Below are positions 33,407-42,700 of a stretch of DNA of 64,000 bases, piece by piece. Made by a program: the position numbers and the translations under genes. The notes beneath the pieces were generated by a model. That model was not told the origin of the DNA. It ran no database searches and worked only from the letters and a program-made list of their open reading frames with translations. Source of the DNA: Candidatus Eiseniibacteriota bacterium (GTDB lineage: Bacteria > Eisenbacteria > RBG-16-71-46 > JAFGJU01); contig CP070702.1 of the NCBI GenBank assembly GCA_020349905.1, positions 1,628,006 to 1,692,005 on the forward strand. The letters are read 5' to 3'. Position 1 is the stretch's first letter. Every line of letters starts with the position of its first letter.

Positions 33407-33557
33407 TCTGAATCTGAACCCGGGCACGAGGAAGATGTGAACCGTGGCGCACAGTGGGGCTCCCAGGAAGTTGCGAGGGTAGTCGCGAAACACGTACACG
33501 GGCGCGTTAGTGCTCTGGAAGCTCCTGGCGGGGCTCGCCCCTCCTGTTAACCTGGCG

Positions 33558-33586
33558 TTGATTTCTTAGGCGCAAGTCGCTACATT
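33558..33586 (+). promoter_or_regulatory. Promoter of corA
   Basis: TTGATT (33558-33563), 17-base spacer, TACATT (33581-33586). Confidence 0.7.
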
Positions 33587-33752
33587 GGCCGTGGCTGCCC
33601 CGGAACGTGCTCGCGGGCCAAAGCCCTGTCTCTGCGCGAAAGAGCGTGCCGGAACGCCGAAGAGCCGCCCCTGAGGAGTATTTTGCAGGAAATCCAGCTC
33701 CGTCAATGGCCGGTCGGCTTAGCGTCGTGAGAAATGGAAGGGGGTCGTTACC

Positions 33753-34817
33753 ATGATGCAGTTTCTGAAGAGAATGTCCAAAAAGACGGGATTGTCTCCG
33801 GGATCCCTCATATACGTGGGGGAGAAGAAGGTCGAAAGCGTGAAGGTTAACGTCATCGACTACGACGAGGAGCACGTCCTGGAAAAAGAGGTAACCGACG
33901 TGCATGAGTGCTTCGAATTCAAGGACACGGAGACGGCGACGTGGATAAACATCAGCGGCATCCACGACGTCGGAATCCTGGAGAAGATAGGTGACCACTT
34001 CGGGATTCACCCTCTTGTCCTGGAAGACGTTATGAATACTCACCAGCGTCCCAAAATGGAGGACTTTGAAGACTACGTGTTCATCGTGCTCAAGATAATT
34101 CGATTCGACGTGGAGAAGAACGAGATCAACTCTGAGCAGGTCAGCCTGATAGTGGGTCCCAGGTTTGTCATCTCCTTCCAGGAACGGGAGGGAGACATCT
34201 TCGATCCCGTGAGAGAAAGGATCAGGAAAGGGAAGGGTCGTATAAGGCGGATGGGTCCCGGTTACCTTGCCTATGCTCTGGCTGACTCCGTTGTCGACAA
34301 CTACTTTGGATTGCTGGAGAGACTGGGAGACGTTCTCGAGAAGATGCAGCTGGAGCTGATGGACGCTCCCAGAACCGAGACGTTGCAGTCCATCTACGAG
34401 CTCAGGAGAGAGACCATTCTTCTGCGCAAGTCGATATGGCCGCTGAGAGAAGTGGTTGGAGGGCTCGAGAGAGGGGAGAGCTCGTTGTTCGCCGAGTCCA
34501 CGAGACCTTTCTTGAGGGACCTGTACGATCATACTATCCAGGTCATCGACACAGTTGAAACTGTGAGGGACATGCTCTCCGGGATGTTGGACCTCTATCT
34601 CTCAAGCGTGAGCAACAGAATGAACGAGGTCATGAAGGTACTCACGATCATCGCAACCATATTCATTCCCGTCACTTTCGTGGCCGGGATATACGGCATG
34701 AACTTCGAGAACATGCCGGAATTGAGGTTCCCGTTTGGCTATCCCGTGGCTCTGCTGGTGATGCTCGGCATCGGCATCGCGATGCTGGTGTATTTCAGGA
34801 AGAAAGGATGGATTTGA
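33753..34817 (+). CDS. corA: CorA magnesium/cobalt transporter
   Basis: The protein has 354 residues, the normal length. A large N-terminal cytoplasmic domain (1-290) has 'TWINISGIHD' and 'HPLVLEDVMNTHQRPKMEDFEDYVFIVLK', both strong CorA landmarks. A long stalk helix leads to two C-terminal membrane segments, with the pore signature GMN (G315-M316-N317) in 'YGMNFENMPEL'. It works as a pentamer moving Mg2+ or Co2+ inward. GGAAGGGGG precedes the ATG. Convergent with nothing close; a GC-rich intergenic region follows. Confidence 0.97.
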   Translation: MMQFLKRMSKKTGLSPGSLIYVGEKKVESVKVNVIDYDEEHVLEKEVTDVHECFEFKDTETATWINISGIHDVGILEKIGDHFGIHPLVLEDVMNTHQRPKMEDFEDYVFIVLKIIRFDVEKNEINSEQVSLIVGPRFVISFQEREGDIFDPVRERIRKGKGRIRRMGPGYLAYALADSVVDNYFGLLERLGDVLEKMQLELMDAPRTETLQSIYELRRETILLRKSIWPLREVVGGLERGESSLFAESTRPFLRDLYDHTIQVIDTVETVRDMLSGMLDLYLSSVSNRMNEVMKVLTIIATIFIPVTFVAGIYGMNFENMPELRFPFGYPVALLVMLGIGIAMLVYFRKKGWI

Positions 34818-34906
34818 GCTGGTGCCGAACGCGGCCCCTAAGAGTGCACGGCGGGAGTCTCACAGGCTTTGAAGCATCTGCCTCAGATAACGCGGCCCCG
34901 AAGCCT

Positions 34907-34945
34907 CCAGAGCAGGGGGCCGGACCCCCCGGTCCCGTGCTCTGG
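34907..34945. other. Long GC-rich hairpin, candidate structured RNA or terminator
   Basis: CCAGAGCA (34907-34914) and TGCTCTGG (34938-34945) pair perfectly. The interior GGGG-CCGG and CCGG-TCCC extend the stem to about 16 pairs with small bulges. There is no T-run after it, so it is a poor classical terminator. It lies 90 bases past corA. Confidence 0.5.
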
Positions 34946-35153
34946 GGACAGGCTGGTTCCCTACCGCGCGAGGCGCTGGGCCGAACCGGGCGGTCGCGGG
35001 CCACCCCTTCAGCTCTCACCCGCCTGCCAGGCGCTGCGCATCTCGGACGCCAGCAGGCACACCTGGCGCCCCCAGCAGCGGCAGGCTCCTGGCACCCCAT
35101 TCTCATAACCGTATAAGAATAAAAGAATTAGCCGCACAAAACCCAAATCCCAT

Positions 35154-35182
35154 TTGACACGAGGGACTTCCGGCGTTATTCT
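35154..35182 (+). promoter_or_regulatory. Promoter of the rubredoxin-ferritin-like gene
   Basis: TTGACA (35154-35159), 17-base spacer, TATTCT (35177-35182), with an A/T-rich stretch just upstream. Confidence 0.8.
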
Positions 35183-35227
35183 TTTGCTCTAACCGATTTT
35201 CTCGCAGACCCCCACAAGGAGGAGCTC

Positions 35228-35746
35228 ATGAAGGTTTACAGGTGTCGGATTTGCGGTCAGTCCTTCGTAGGCAGACGAAAACCGGCCAATTGTCCCTTCT
35301 GCGGCGCCCCTGAGAAGTATGCGGTCCTCGCCCGAAACTGGAAAGAGGACATGATATCGACGCTCACAGACATATCTGAGAAGAACCTCAAGATCGCTCT
35401 GCGGTTGGAGATAGACAATTCTGGCTTTTACAGGTGTGCGGCCAGAGTGGCGGTGGACGAGGAGCTTAAGGCCATGTTCTCGGCCATGGGCAGAATAGAG
35501 GCAGAGCACGCCTCCACGGTCCGCCGGATGCTGGGGCTTCCGAGATCCTCAAGGTACGATCACCAGGGACGCTGCTATCCCACCGACGACCAGAATCTCC
35601 AGGAAGCGCTTAGAAGAGAAGAACTTACTGCCTCTCTGTACGAGCAGGCCGCCAAGCAGGCAAGCGAGAAACGGGTGCGAGAGGTCCTTCTGGCCCTGAC
35701 GGAGATAGAGAAAGAGCACCTGGCCATGAATTCGAGGAAGGCTTAG
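35228..35746 (+). CDS. Rubredoxin-like plus ferritin-like (rubrerythrin-type, reversed order) protein
   Basis: The protein has 172 residues. The N-terminal zinc-ribbon/rubredoxin domain carries C6-x2-C9 and C22-x2-C25. The C-terminal four-helix ferritin-like domain has 'LEIDNSGFY', 'IEAEHAS', 'EELTASLYEQAA' and 'IEKEHLAM', giving the Glu and His ligands of a di-iron site. Classical rubrerythrin has the domains in the other order; this layout is the reversed form. Such proteins reduce peroxide in anaerobes. AAGGAGGAG lies just before the ATG and a consensus promoter lies upstream, so high expression is likely. Convergent with endonuclease III. Confidence 0.88.
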   Translation: MKVYRCRICGQSFVGRRKPANCPFCGAPEKYAVLARNWKEDMISTLTDISEKNLKIALRLEIDNSGFYRCAARVAVDEELKAMFSAMGRIEAEHASTVRRMLGLPRSSRYDHQGRCYPTDDQNLQEALRREELTASLYEQAAKQASEKRVREVLLALTEIEKEHLAMNSRKA

Positions 35747-35767
35747 GTCGGGGTCGATCTGACCCAC

Positions 35768-36472
35768 TCAGCACGTGGAAGACGTGCAGAGACTTTCCAC
35801 CACACACGCTTCACAGCCAGGTCTTCTGGCCCTGCAGACGGCTCTTCCGTGCAGTATGAGAGCGTCGGAGAAAGGCCTCCAGGCGTCCTCTGGCAGCAGC
35901 TCCATGAGGTCCTGTTCGATTCTGTCGGGGTCGGTGTTCCAGGTGAGTCCCAATCTCAGCGACAGGCGCTTGACGTGAGTGTCAACGACCACGACAGGCT
36001 TTCCGTGGACGCTGCCCAGGACCACGTTCGCGGTCTTGCGTCCAACTCCTCGCAGAGACGTGAGTCCCTCCAGCGTGTCGGGAACGCGGCCTCCGTGTCT
36101 CTCTGCTATGTCCCCGCAGCACTGGATGATGTTCCTGGTCTTCTGCCTGAAGAAGCCAAGCGAGTGAATTTCCTGCTCCAGCTCCGCCGGGTCCGCTGCC
36201 GCGAAATCTGCCGCCGTCTTGTACTTTCGGAAGAGCTCTTTCGTGACCTGGTTTACCCGCGCGTCGGTGCACTGCGCAGAAAGGATGGTGGCCACGAGAA
36301 GCTGAAGGGGGGATTTGTGCTTGAGTGCGGTCTTTGCGTGCGGATACTCCTTGAGCAGCATCGAGGCGATTCGGCGGGCCCTTTTCTTCAGGCCCGGCCC
36401 GGACGTGGAGAGGGACCGCCTACCTGGACGCCCCCGGCGTACTCTCTTCTTTCCGGCGGCTCTATCCCGCAC
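35768..36472 (-). CDS. nth: Endonuclease III
   Basis: The protein has 234 residues from GTG 36472, chosen because GGAGAGA lies 4 bases upstream; an earlier GTG at 36499 lacks a site. Helix-hairpin-helix 'LRGVGRKTANVVLG' carries the catalytic Lys, and 'VVVDTHVKRLSLRLG' carries the catalytic Asp. The C-terminal [4Fe-4S] cluster loop is C-x6-C-x2-C-x5-C ('CRARRPGCEACVVESLC'). It removes oxidised pyrimidines and cuts at abasic sites. The N-terminus has an extra basic stretch of about 25 residues rich in Arg. It is the last gene of the activase operon, overlapping the preceding stop by 11 bases, so it is probably co-translated. Confidence 0.95.
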   Translation of the reverse strand: MRDRAAGKKRVRRGRPGRRSLSTSGPGLKKRARRIASMLLKEYPHAKTALKHKSPLQLLVATILSAQCTDARVNQVTKELFRKYKTAADFAAADPAELEQEIHSLGFFRQKTRNIIQCCGDIAERHGGRVPDTLEGLTSLRGVGRKTANVVLGSVHGKPVVVVDTHVKRLSLRLGLTWNTDPDRIEQDLMELLPEDAWRPFSDALILHGRAVCRARRPGCEACVVESLCTSSTC

Positions 36473-37628
36473 CCAGTCTCTCCGTGGTGGTCGGCCCACG
36501 GCCGAAGGCCCGGGCGCTGTGGGCTGCCCCGGTGCCCGCGAGGGCCTCTCTCGACTTGAGCTGCTTTCTGCGGACTATCAGGTCCACGAACGCTTCCAGC
36601 CGCGTGCTGATGCCGCCCTCGTCGGAGTGCTCGTCGATGGGAAGCGGCAGGACCGGTATGCCGTGGTCCTCTGAAACCCTGTGCATCACGCTCTGGGCCA
36701 GAACCTCTGGCATGCACGTGAAGGGCATGATAAGGATGACGCCGTCGAAGTTTCGACGCACGGCCTGGATGGTCTCGCCTATGCTCTGGCATCCGGTGCA
36801 GAGGTCCGGGTAGCGCATGTAAGGAGTAGCGTCTCGAATGGCTTTCTCGTGCTCGCGCCTTCCCTTTCTGTCCAGCCTTATGGCTCTCACGACGCTCTTT
36901 CCGAGCCAGTAGGACCTTTCGGTCTCCACGCCCATGTCGCCCAGCTTCTGCTGAAGGTGGAAGTTCACGTTGGGCTCTGCCATCATGTACGCTTCTCCGA
37001 CGATGCGAATCCGGGCCACCGGCTCCCTGGACTCGGCCCTCGCTTCCAGGAAGCCCTTCCTGGCTTGCTGCCTCACCTGCTTCAGGGTGCTGCTGTCCGG
37101 CGCGTTGTCAACGGCCGCCTGCCATTTCCTGAAGAGTCTCGTGGTGAGACCGGACTCCCTTTCCCTGGGCCGCGTCTCCATGCAGAGGACTTCCAGCTCC
37201 TCAAGAGCCAGGAGCTTCCTTATGCCGAACATGAAGGCAGGAAGCACGTCCTTCCACCCCTTTCCGCCTCCGAAGCGACGGAATTCTCCCACGAATTCGA
37301 GGGGCCTGTCGTAGTTTATGGGAATCATCTCAAACTGAAACCCGAGGTCCTTAAGGATTATCTCCTGAGCCGGCCAGTAGAAGCCCAGCCTGCAATTCCC
37401 GTGGCTCGTGGCCATGGCAACGGTGTCGGCGCCCCTCTCCAGACCCTCTATCATGTTCCCCAGGGTCACCTTGAAAGGCATGCAGACCAGCTCCGGTGCA
37501 TACCTGGCCCCCAGACTGATGGTCCTGTGGCTGGTCGGTGGCGGCACGACTATCTCCTGCCCCAGCCGCCTGAAGATGGACTTGATGGCCACGGTCAGTG
37601 GCCCCATGTGTGGGAAGGTGACTGTCAT
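36462..37628 (-). CDS. CoA-dehydratase-activase-related protein (COG3581-like module)
   Basis: The protein has 388 residues. It corresponds to the last module of the 1413-residue protein upstream in the operon. Landmarks are 'TVTFPHMGPL' at the start, 'CMPFKVTLGNMIEGLERGADT' near residue 49, 'CRLGFYWPAQEIIL' near 79, 'MPFTCMPEVLAQSVM' near 301 and 'DEHSDEGGISTRLEAF' near 333. The conserved Cys residues (C49, C79, 'CTGC', C305) could hold a [4Fe-4S] cluster as in HgdB-like dehydratase subunits. It presumably acts with the ATPase at 38696 and the DUF2229 protein at 37696 as an ATP-driven electron-injection system. The substrate is unknown. Confidence 0.85.
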   Translation of the reverse strand: MTVTFPHMGPLTVAIKSIFRRLGQEIVVPPPTSHRTISLGARYAPELVCMPFKVTLGNMIEGLERGADTVAMATSHGNCRLGFYWPAQEIILKDLGFQFEMIPINYDRPLEFVGEFRRFGGGKGWKDVLPAFMFGIRKLLALEELEVLCMETRPRERESGLTTRLFRKWQAAVDNAPDSSTLKQVRQQARKGFLEARAESREPVARIRIVGEAYMMAEPNVNFHLQQKLGDMGVETERSYWLGKSVVRAIRLDRKGRREHEKAIRDATPYMRYPDLCTGCQSIGETIQAVRRNFDGVILIMPFTCMPEVLAQSVMHRVSEDHGIPVLPLPIDEHSDEGGISTRLEAFVDLIVRRKQLKSREALAGTGAAHSARAFGRGPTTTERLGAG

Positions 37629-37695
37629 CTCTGGATTCGGTGCGCGTCGGACGGAGCAGGGCGGCCGGCGTCTTCCCCCCTGTGGGGGAGTGTCC

Positions 37696-38676
37696 CTATC
37701 GCACCCCGGCGACCGTCACGCGGCTTGTCCTCTTTCTCCTGGCTATTGCGTCCAAAAAGGCCTCGACACGAGTCTCTACTCCGGCTTCTCCGGTGTGCTC
37801 GTCGAGGACGAGCGACATGTAGGCCACGTGGGGAGACTTCTTGGACTCAGAGTCTATGAGCACCTTCAACAGGGCGTCCGGCCCGCACTCGAAGGCGATG
37901 AGGTACACGATCCCGTCCACCAGGTCAGACCTGAAGAACAGGCGCGCTCCTGCAAGGAGTTCCTTCGCAGCCGTCCAGTATGGCGGGTAGTCCAGGCAGG
38001 CGGCCTCCTCTTCTATGGACGAGGGTTCCAGGTGCTTGAGCGTCAGTATCTCTATGCCCATGGAAGCAAGTTTCTCTCTCAGGTTGAAATTGATGAACGA
38101 GTCGAAGAGATTGTAGGGGTGGCCCAGAAGGGCTATCCTGAGGCCTCGCCAGCTGGCGCTTCCCACTTCCTTGAAGAGAAAGGAGGCTTCCTTCTTGGCC
38201 TCCGGCTCGGCCTCGAACCAGTTGCTCTGGGCTCTGAGGGCTTCTCGGGACGCCTTCTTGAGAAGGTGGGACTTGCCGAGTGTCTCCGCCACCTCTCGTA
38301 GTTGCCTTTCGTGACTGACGACCTTCTTCCTGAGGTCGATGACGGGATCCAGTATCTTCGGTATGCCCGGGATGTTAAGCCGGACCATGTCAGGAAACGC
38401 GACGATCTTCGGGCACGTGTAGGCGTCTTTCTCAACACTGAGAACTCTAGGGAGGAACAGGTAATCGACCTTGGAGGCGATTGCTGCGACGTGCCCGCAG
38501 GCCAGTTTCACGGGCAGGCAGATGTCGGTCAGGCTGTGCTGAACTCCCAGCTCGAGGATGCCCTTGTTGGTGGGAGGGGAAACCATGACTTCTTCCTCGA
38601 GCCCCCGGAAGAAGGTTTCCCAGAGAAGATGATACCTGTGATAAAGAAGAGCCCTGGGGATACCGATTCTCGCCAT
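37696..38676 (-). CDS. DUF2229/COG3580-like activase-associated protein
   Basis: The protein has 326 residues. 'RIGIPRALLYHRYHLLWETFF' at the start and 'TDICLPVKLACGHVAAIASKVDYLFLPRVLSVE' near residues 49-81 are the family signature. A Cys in 'TDICLPVK', 'YTCPKI' and 'FECGPDA' could ligate a cluster, and 'SLVLDEHTGEAGVETRVEAFLDA' closes the domain. It matches residues about 690-1010 of the 1413-residue fusion. It lies in the middle of a three-gene split version of that fusion: activase ATPase, this protein, COG3581-like protein. Partner enzyme unknown. Confidence 0.85.
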   Translation of the reverse strand: MARIGIPRALLYHRYHLLWETFFRGLEEEVMVSPPTNKGILELGVQHSLTDICLPVKLACGHVAAIASKVDYLFLPRVLSVEKDAYTCPKIVAFPDMVRLNIPGIPKILDPVIDLRKKVVSHERQLREVAETLGKSHLLKKASREALRAQSNWFEAEPEAKKEASFLFKEVGSASWRGLRIALLGHPYNLFDSFINFNLREKLASMGIEILTLKHLEPSSIEEEAACLDYPPYWTAAKELLAGARLFFRSDLVDGIVYLIAFECGPDALLKVLIDSESKKSPHVAYMSLVLDEHTGEAGVETRVEAFLDAIARRKRTSRVTVAGVR

Positions 38677-38695
38677 GACGTTTGCCTGGTCTCCT

Positions 38696-39703
38696 TCAGG
38701 AGCTGCTGGGCGTGGTGACGCATTCCTCGCAAGCAGGAACTTCTTTCTTCTCTGTCTGGTATCGCCCGCACCTGTCTCCCCAGCCTGCGATCTTGGAGCC
38801 GTTCATCAGCACCTCGATGACCTCGCACAGATTGGGGCACTCGTTACACTGTAAGCTCGTGGTCCTGTAGGCCACGTCCCCTATTGCAAAGCCTCTGAAG
38901 CGGCTACGGGCTCCGGTCTCGCTCCTCCACTCGTGCGCCAGCAGCGCGGCGCCCACGGCGCCCATCACCCCGAACTTGTCCGGCACTATGATGTCCGTTC
39001 GCAGCTCCTCGGCGAGGGCCTTTCTGATTCCGGCGTTGGCAGCCACTCCCCCCTGAAAGACCACGGGAGGCAGGATTTCCTTTCCCTTGGCTACGTTGCC
39101 CAGGTAGTTGCGGACCAGGGCCTGGCACAGGCCGGCAACGATGTCCTCGACCCTGTGTCCCATCTGCTGCTTGTGAATCATGTCGCTCTCGGCGAAGACC
39201 GTGCACCTTCCAGCGATTCTTACGGGACTCTCGGAGGCGAGGGCGAGCTCTCCGAATTCCTCTATCGGCACTGTCAACCGGTTGGCCTGCTGGTCCAGGA
39301 ACGAGCCCGTGCCTGCAGCGCAAATCGTGTTCATCGCGAAGTCGACAGCGACCTGGTTGCGGATGATGATTATCTTGGAGTCCTGCCCGCCTATCTCGAT
39401 CACGGTGTGCACGTCGGGGGCCAGATGAATTGCCGCTACGGAGTGGGCGGTTATCTCGTTCTTGACAATGTCGGCTCCGACCAGCTCGCCCGCGAGTCGC
39501 CTGGCGCTGCCCGTGGCACCTGCCGCGACCACTCCGGAGCCCTGGGGGAGGACCCCGGCCAGTGGGGAAATGGCTCTTTGCACGGCGTCTATAGGACGCC
39601 CGGAGGTGCGGAGGTACTTGTCGTAGATTACCTCCAGATTGTCGTTCAACACCGCCAGGTTGGTGCTTACCGAGCCGACGTCTATGCCCAGAAAAACATC
39701 CAT
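38696..39703 (-). CDS. Acyl-CoA dehydratase activase (HgdC/BadF-type ATPase)
   Basis: The protein has 335 residues with an ASKHA fold. Phosphate-1 motif 'FLGIDVGSVSTNLAVL' at the start, 'IEIGGQDSKI' and 'VFQGGVAANAGI' are the ATP-binding landmarks. 'NTICAAGTGSFLDQQ' and 'GRCTVFAESDMIH' hold the two Cys that in HgdC bind the [4Fe-4S] cluster shared between two monomers. A C-terminal extension with 'CNECPNLCEVIE' and 'WGDRCGRYQ' adds four to five more Cys, likely another cluster. It uses ATP to push an electron to a dehydratase or reductase partner. GGGAGA precedes the ATG. Near-copies of this module occur twice in the next gene. Confidence 0.93.
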   Translation of the reverse strand: MDVFLGIDVGSVSTNLAVLNDNLEVIYDKYLRTSGRPIDAVQRAISPLAGVLPQGSGVVAAGATGSARRLAGELVGADIVKNEITAHSVAAIHLAPDVHTVIEIGGQDSKIIIIRNQVAVDFAMNTICAAGTGSFLDQQANRLTVPIEEFGELALASESPVRIAGRCTVFAESDMIHKQQMGHRVEDIVAGLCQALVRNYLGNVAKGKEILPPVVFQGGVAANAGIRKALAEELRTDIIVPDKFGVMGAVGAALLAHEWRSETGARSRFRGFAIGDVAYRTTSLQCNECPNLCEVIEVLMNGSKIAGWGDRCGRYQTEKKEVPACEECVTTPSSS

Positions 39704-39740
39704 TTGACAGTCTCCCGGGGGAAAGAGGGGGCCCTGGGTA

Positions 39741-42700
39741 CTAGTGCGGGGAAGATTGATTTCTCTTTGAGTATTCTCTTGCCTGATGCATGAACGCCTG
39801 AAGCCGAGTCACCGTGTTGGACTGTTCAGTGCCGTCGTAAACCATGTTGAGGAACGGGAATCCTCCCTCGTTCTTCTGAACCAGCTTCATTATAGCATGG
39901 GAGATGGTCCCCGGCATACACGTAAACGGCATCGCGCTCACAACACCCGAGAGCCCCTTTCCGAGAAAGTCGATCGCCTTGCCCACCGTGAGCACGGCTT
40001 CTCCCTCGAAGCTCTGGTGGACGTAGGGTGCGGCCATGGCCAGCACTTCCTTAGAAGAGGGCTCCTTCACGTTGCTGATGAGTCCGTCGAACGGGTGGGA
40101 AAGGGAATGTTCGTCTCTTCTCATGAAGAAGTCCTTGATGAAGTTCCTCGCCATGAGCCTGTAGTCTTGTTTGAGGGCGCTTCGCATCTGCCGTCTCACG
40201 TTGCGATAGAGAAACCACTCGTAAATGGGAGCCATCCAGACTTCGCCCCCTAGCTCCTCGATCTGCCTGACGAGGTCGTTGTTGCTGAAATCGTTCGAGC
40301 GCACGTAGATCTCACCCACGAGGCCTATGATGGGTCTGCGGTTCGAACGGTCCACGTCTATCTTCTCGAAGGCTTGGCGGCTTCTCTCGATGGCCTTCTT
40401 GAGCTCCGCACGGTTGCCGTTCTTGCGTATCACGTCGCAGACCTCGTGGACCTGTCTCCAGTACACTTCCTCAACCTGCTGTTTGTCTTTCGCGTAAGGC
40501 CTGGTTTCCAGAAGCCACTTATAGAGCACGTCTATGCTAACGATTCCGAGCCAGCCCAGTTCGAGGAACCGCTTTCCCACCAGACCGAGGTCGTCGTAGA
40601 AACTGGCGGCCTGGTTAGGGGCGAAGATGGGCACGTCTTCGTACCCCAGCCCGTCCAGGACTATTCTCTGGAGCGCGTTGTACTGTCCGAAGCGGCAGGG
40701 CCCCCCCGAGCCACCCATGAAGAACGCAAAGCCGTTCCTGTCGAAGTCGGGTTTCATCACGGTCTTGACCATGTCTCCGGTCGTAACGATGCAAGGGAAG
40801 CACTCCTTGCCGGTCGTGTACTTCCTGCCCCAGTAAAGGGTCTCCTCGTCGGGTTCGGGGAGCACTTCCGCGGGCATGCCGCTGGCTTCAAACGCCGCGG
40901 CCAGGCCGAACGCGTGGTCTGCCATTCTGGGCACGAGCACGACCCGCTTGCTGCCGGTTGAGATGCTCAGGGCCTTGTACCCCCACGGCCGGGCTGTCCT
41001 TCGGTCGTCGGCACCTTCCATGCTGTCCAGGAAGGCCTCGCACCTGGTTATCATGCCGGCGTCGGCGCTGTGCTCGTCGACCTCGATTTGCAGGAACGGT
41101 TTGTCGCCCATCCTCTCGCTGAAGAAACGCAGCAGGAAGGAGTCCGGTCCGCATCCGAAGTTGGTTATGTACACCGCGGTGAGACGCGGGTCGTTTCCTA
41201 TCAACTCTGCGGCCGAGAGTATCTTCTGCCCGTACCGCCAGTACATGTTCGACCACTGGTCGCTGATGCTCACGCTGTCCAGCGGCAGGAAGTCCATCGG
41301 GATCGGGAGGACTCCCATACCTCTCAGCTTTCGCGGAATCTCGAGGTTTGCCCCGGGGTCGCAGCCGTTGTACGAACGGCTCACTATCACGATGGCCCTC
41401 TCGTCGTCCTTGAGAGAGGAGAGGACTTCCCTTCCTCTCTCCCTGCAGGACTCCTGGAACCTCTCGTAGGCTCGCCACGCCGTGTGAACGGCCTTCTTCA
41501 CCTGTTTCGTCGAGGCTCCGATTCGCCTTCCGACATCCGCCATGGCATCGGCGAGATTTTCTGGGCCCATCGCGAGCCACACGTGAGGCGTGAGAAGACG
41601 GAAGTCGTCGGGTGGTAAGTCTATTGCGCTGCGGACCGTGTAGGAGAAACTCTGAACGTACGGACACACGAAACTGTCGGTGAACTTATCGTCCGGGGAG
41701 GGCAGGTTTATCACGCTCGGCAAGAAGATGTAGTCGACCTTGCTCTCCACCAGGCTCATCACGTGGCCCAGTGCCACCTTCATAGGAAAACAGGTCTCCA
41801 CCACGGAACCTTCACACCCTCGATGAATGGCGCTCTTCGTGGTGGTGGCGGAGAGGATCACCCTGCATCCCAGTTCAGAGAAGAAGGCTTTCCAGAGCGG
41901 GTACAGGTCGTGGAAGATTAGGCTTCTGGGCATCCCGACCTTGGGGGCATCCTTCGGCAGAGCGTCTGGCTCCTTGTACGTCTCGAGTAAGAACTTCTCT
42001 CTTTCCTGGAACAGGTCCGGAAGATGGTCACCCTTGCTGGCCTTTCTTTCCACGTCGTACTTCTCGCACCTGCTTCCGTAGTACAGGGGCTTCTCTCCCT
42101 CAACCTGTACGCAGTTGATTTCGCATCGGTTCGCACAATCGGTGCACTCGAACGAGCTGACCTCGTACGATCTGTCGCTGAGGTCGAATCCCTTGAATCT
42201 GCTTCCGTCGCCGTCATCGTTCTCCATGGCGAGGATGGCACACCCGATGGCCCCGGTGACCTCATGGTGCTCCGGGACCGTGATGGGTTTTCCCGTGACC
42301 TTCTCAAAAGCCGCCACAACGCCCTTGTTTGCCGCCACCCCGCCCTGGAAGAATATCCTGTCGCCCACCTTCTTGCCTGCCACGACCCTGTTCAGATAGT
42401 TGTGGACTATGGAATAGCTGAGACCCGCAACCAGGCTGTCCCTGCCGCTTCCGTCCTGCTGGTGGCGGACGAGCTCTGTCTCCATGAACACGGTGCAACG
42501 GTCGCCTAGCGAAACTGGACTGCCGGCGCCGAGGGCCATCTCGCTGAATTCCTTGACGATGTTTATGCCCAGCCGTTCGGCCTGCTCCTCCAGAAAGCTC
42601 CCGGTCCCTGCGGCGCACACCTTGTTCATCTCGAAATCCGCGATGGTTCCGTTCTCGAGGCTTATGTACTTGGAGTCCTGACCGCCGATTTCGAAGATAG

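Larger units (their letters stand above)
33332..33752. other. Divergent intergenic region between SLC12-like and corA genes
   Basis: It carries a minus-strand promoter (33377-33406), a plus-strand promoter (33558-33586), and a leader of about 160 bases before corA. I do not recognise an M-box or other Mg riboswitch in that leader. Confidence 0.55.
34818..35227. other. GC-rich intergenic region with a long hairpin
   Basis: It holds the strong hairpin at 34907-34945 and, after an A-rich stretch at 35105-35150, the promoter at 35154-35182. The GC-rich block from 34880 to 35080 has several further short inverted repeats. Neither strand gave a match to 6S, SRP, tmRNA or RNase P RNA that I could defend. 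Confidence 0.5.

Noticed and set aside
33587..33752. Possible Mg-sensing M-box before corA
   Set aside because: The leader is long enough, but the conserved M-box core is not seen.
34860..35100. Possible 6S, SRP, tmRNA or RNase P RNA
   Set aside because: Strong hairpins but none of the conserved core sequences of those RNAs on either strand.
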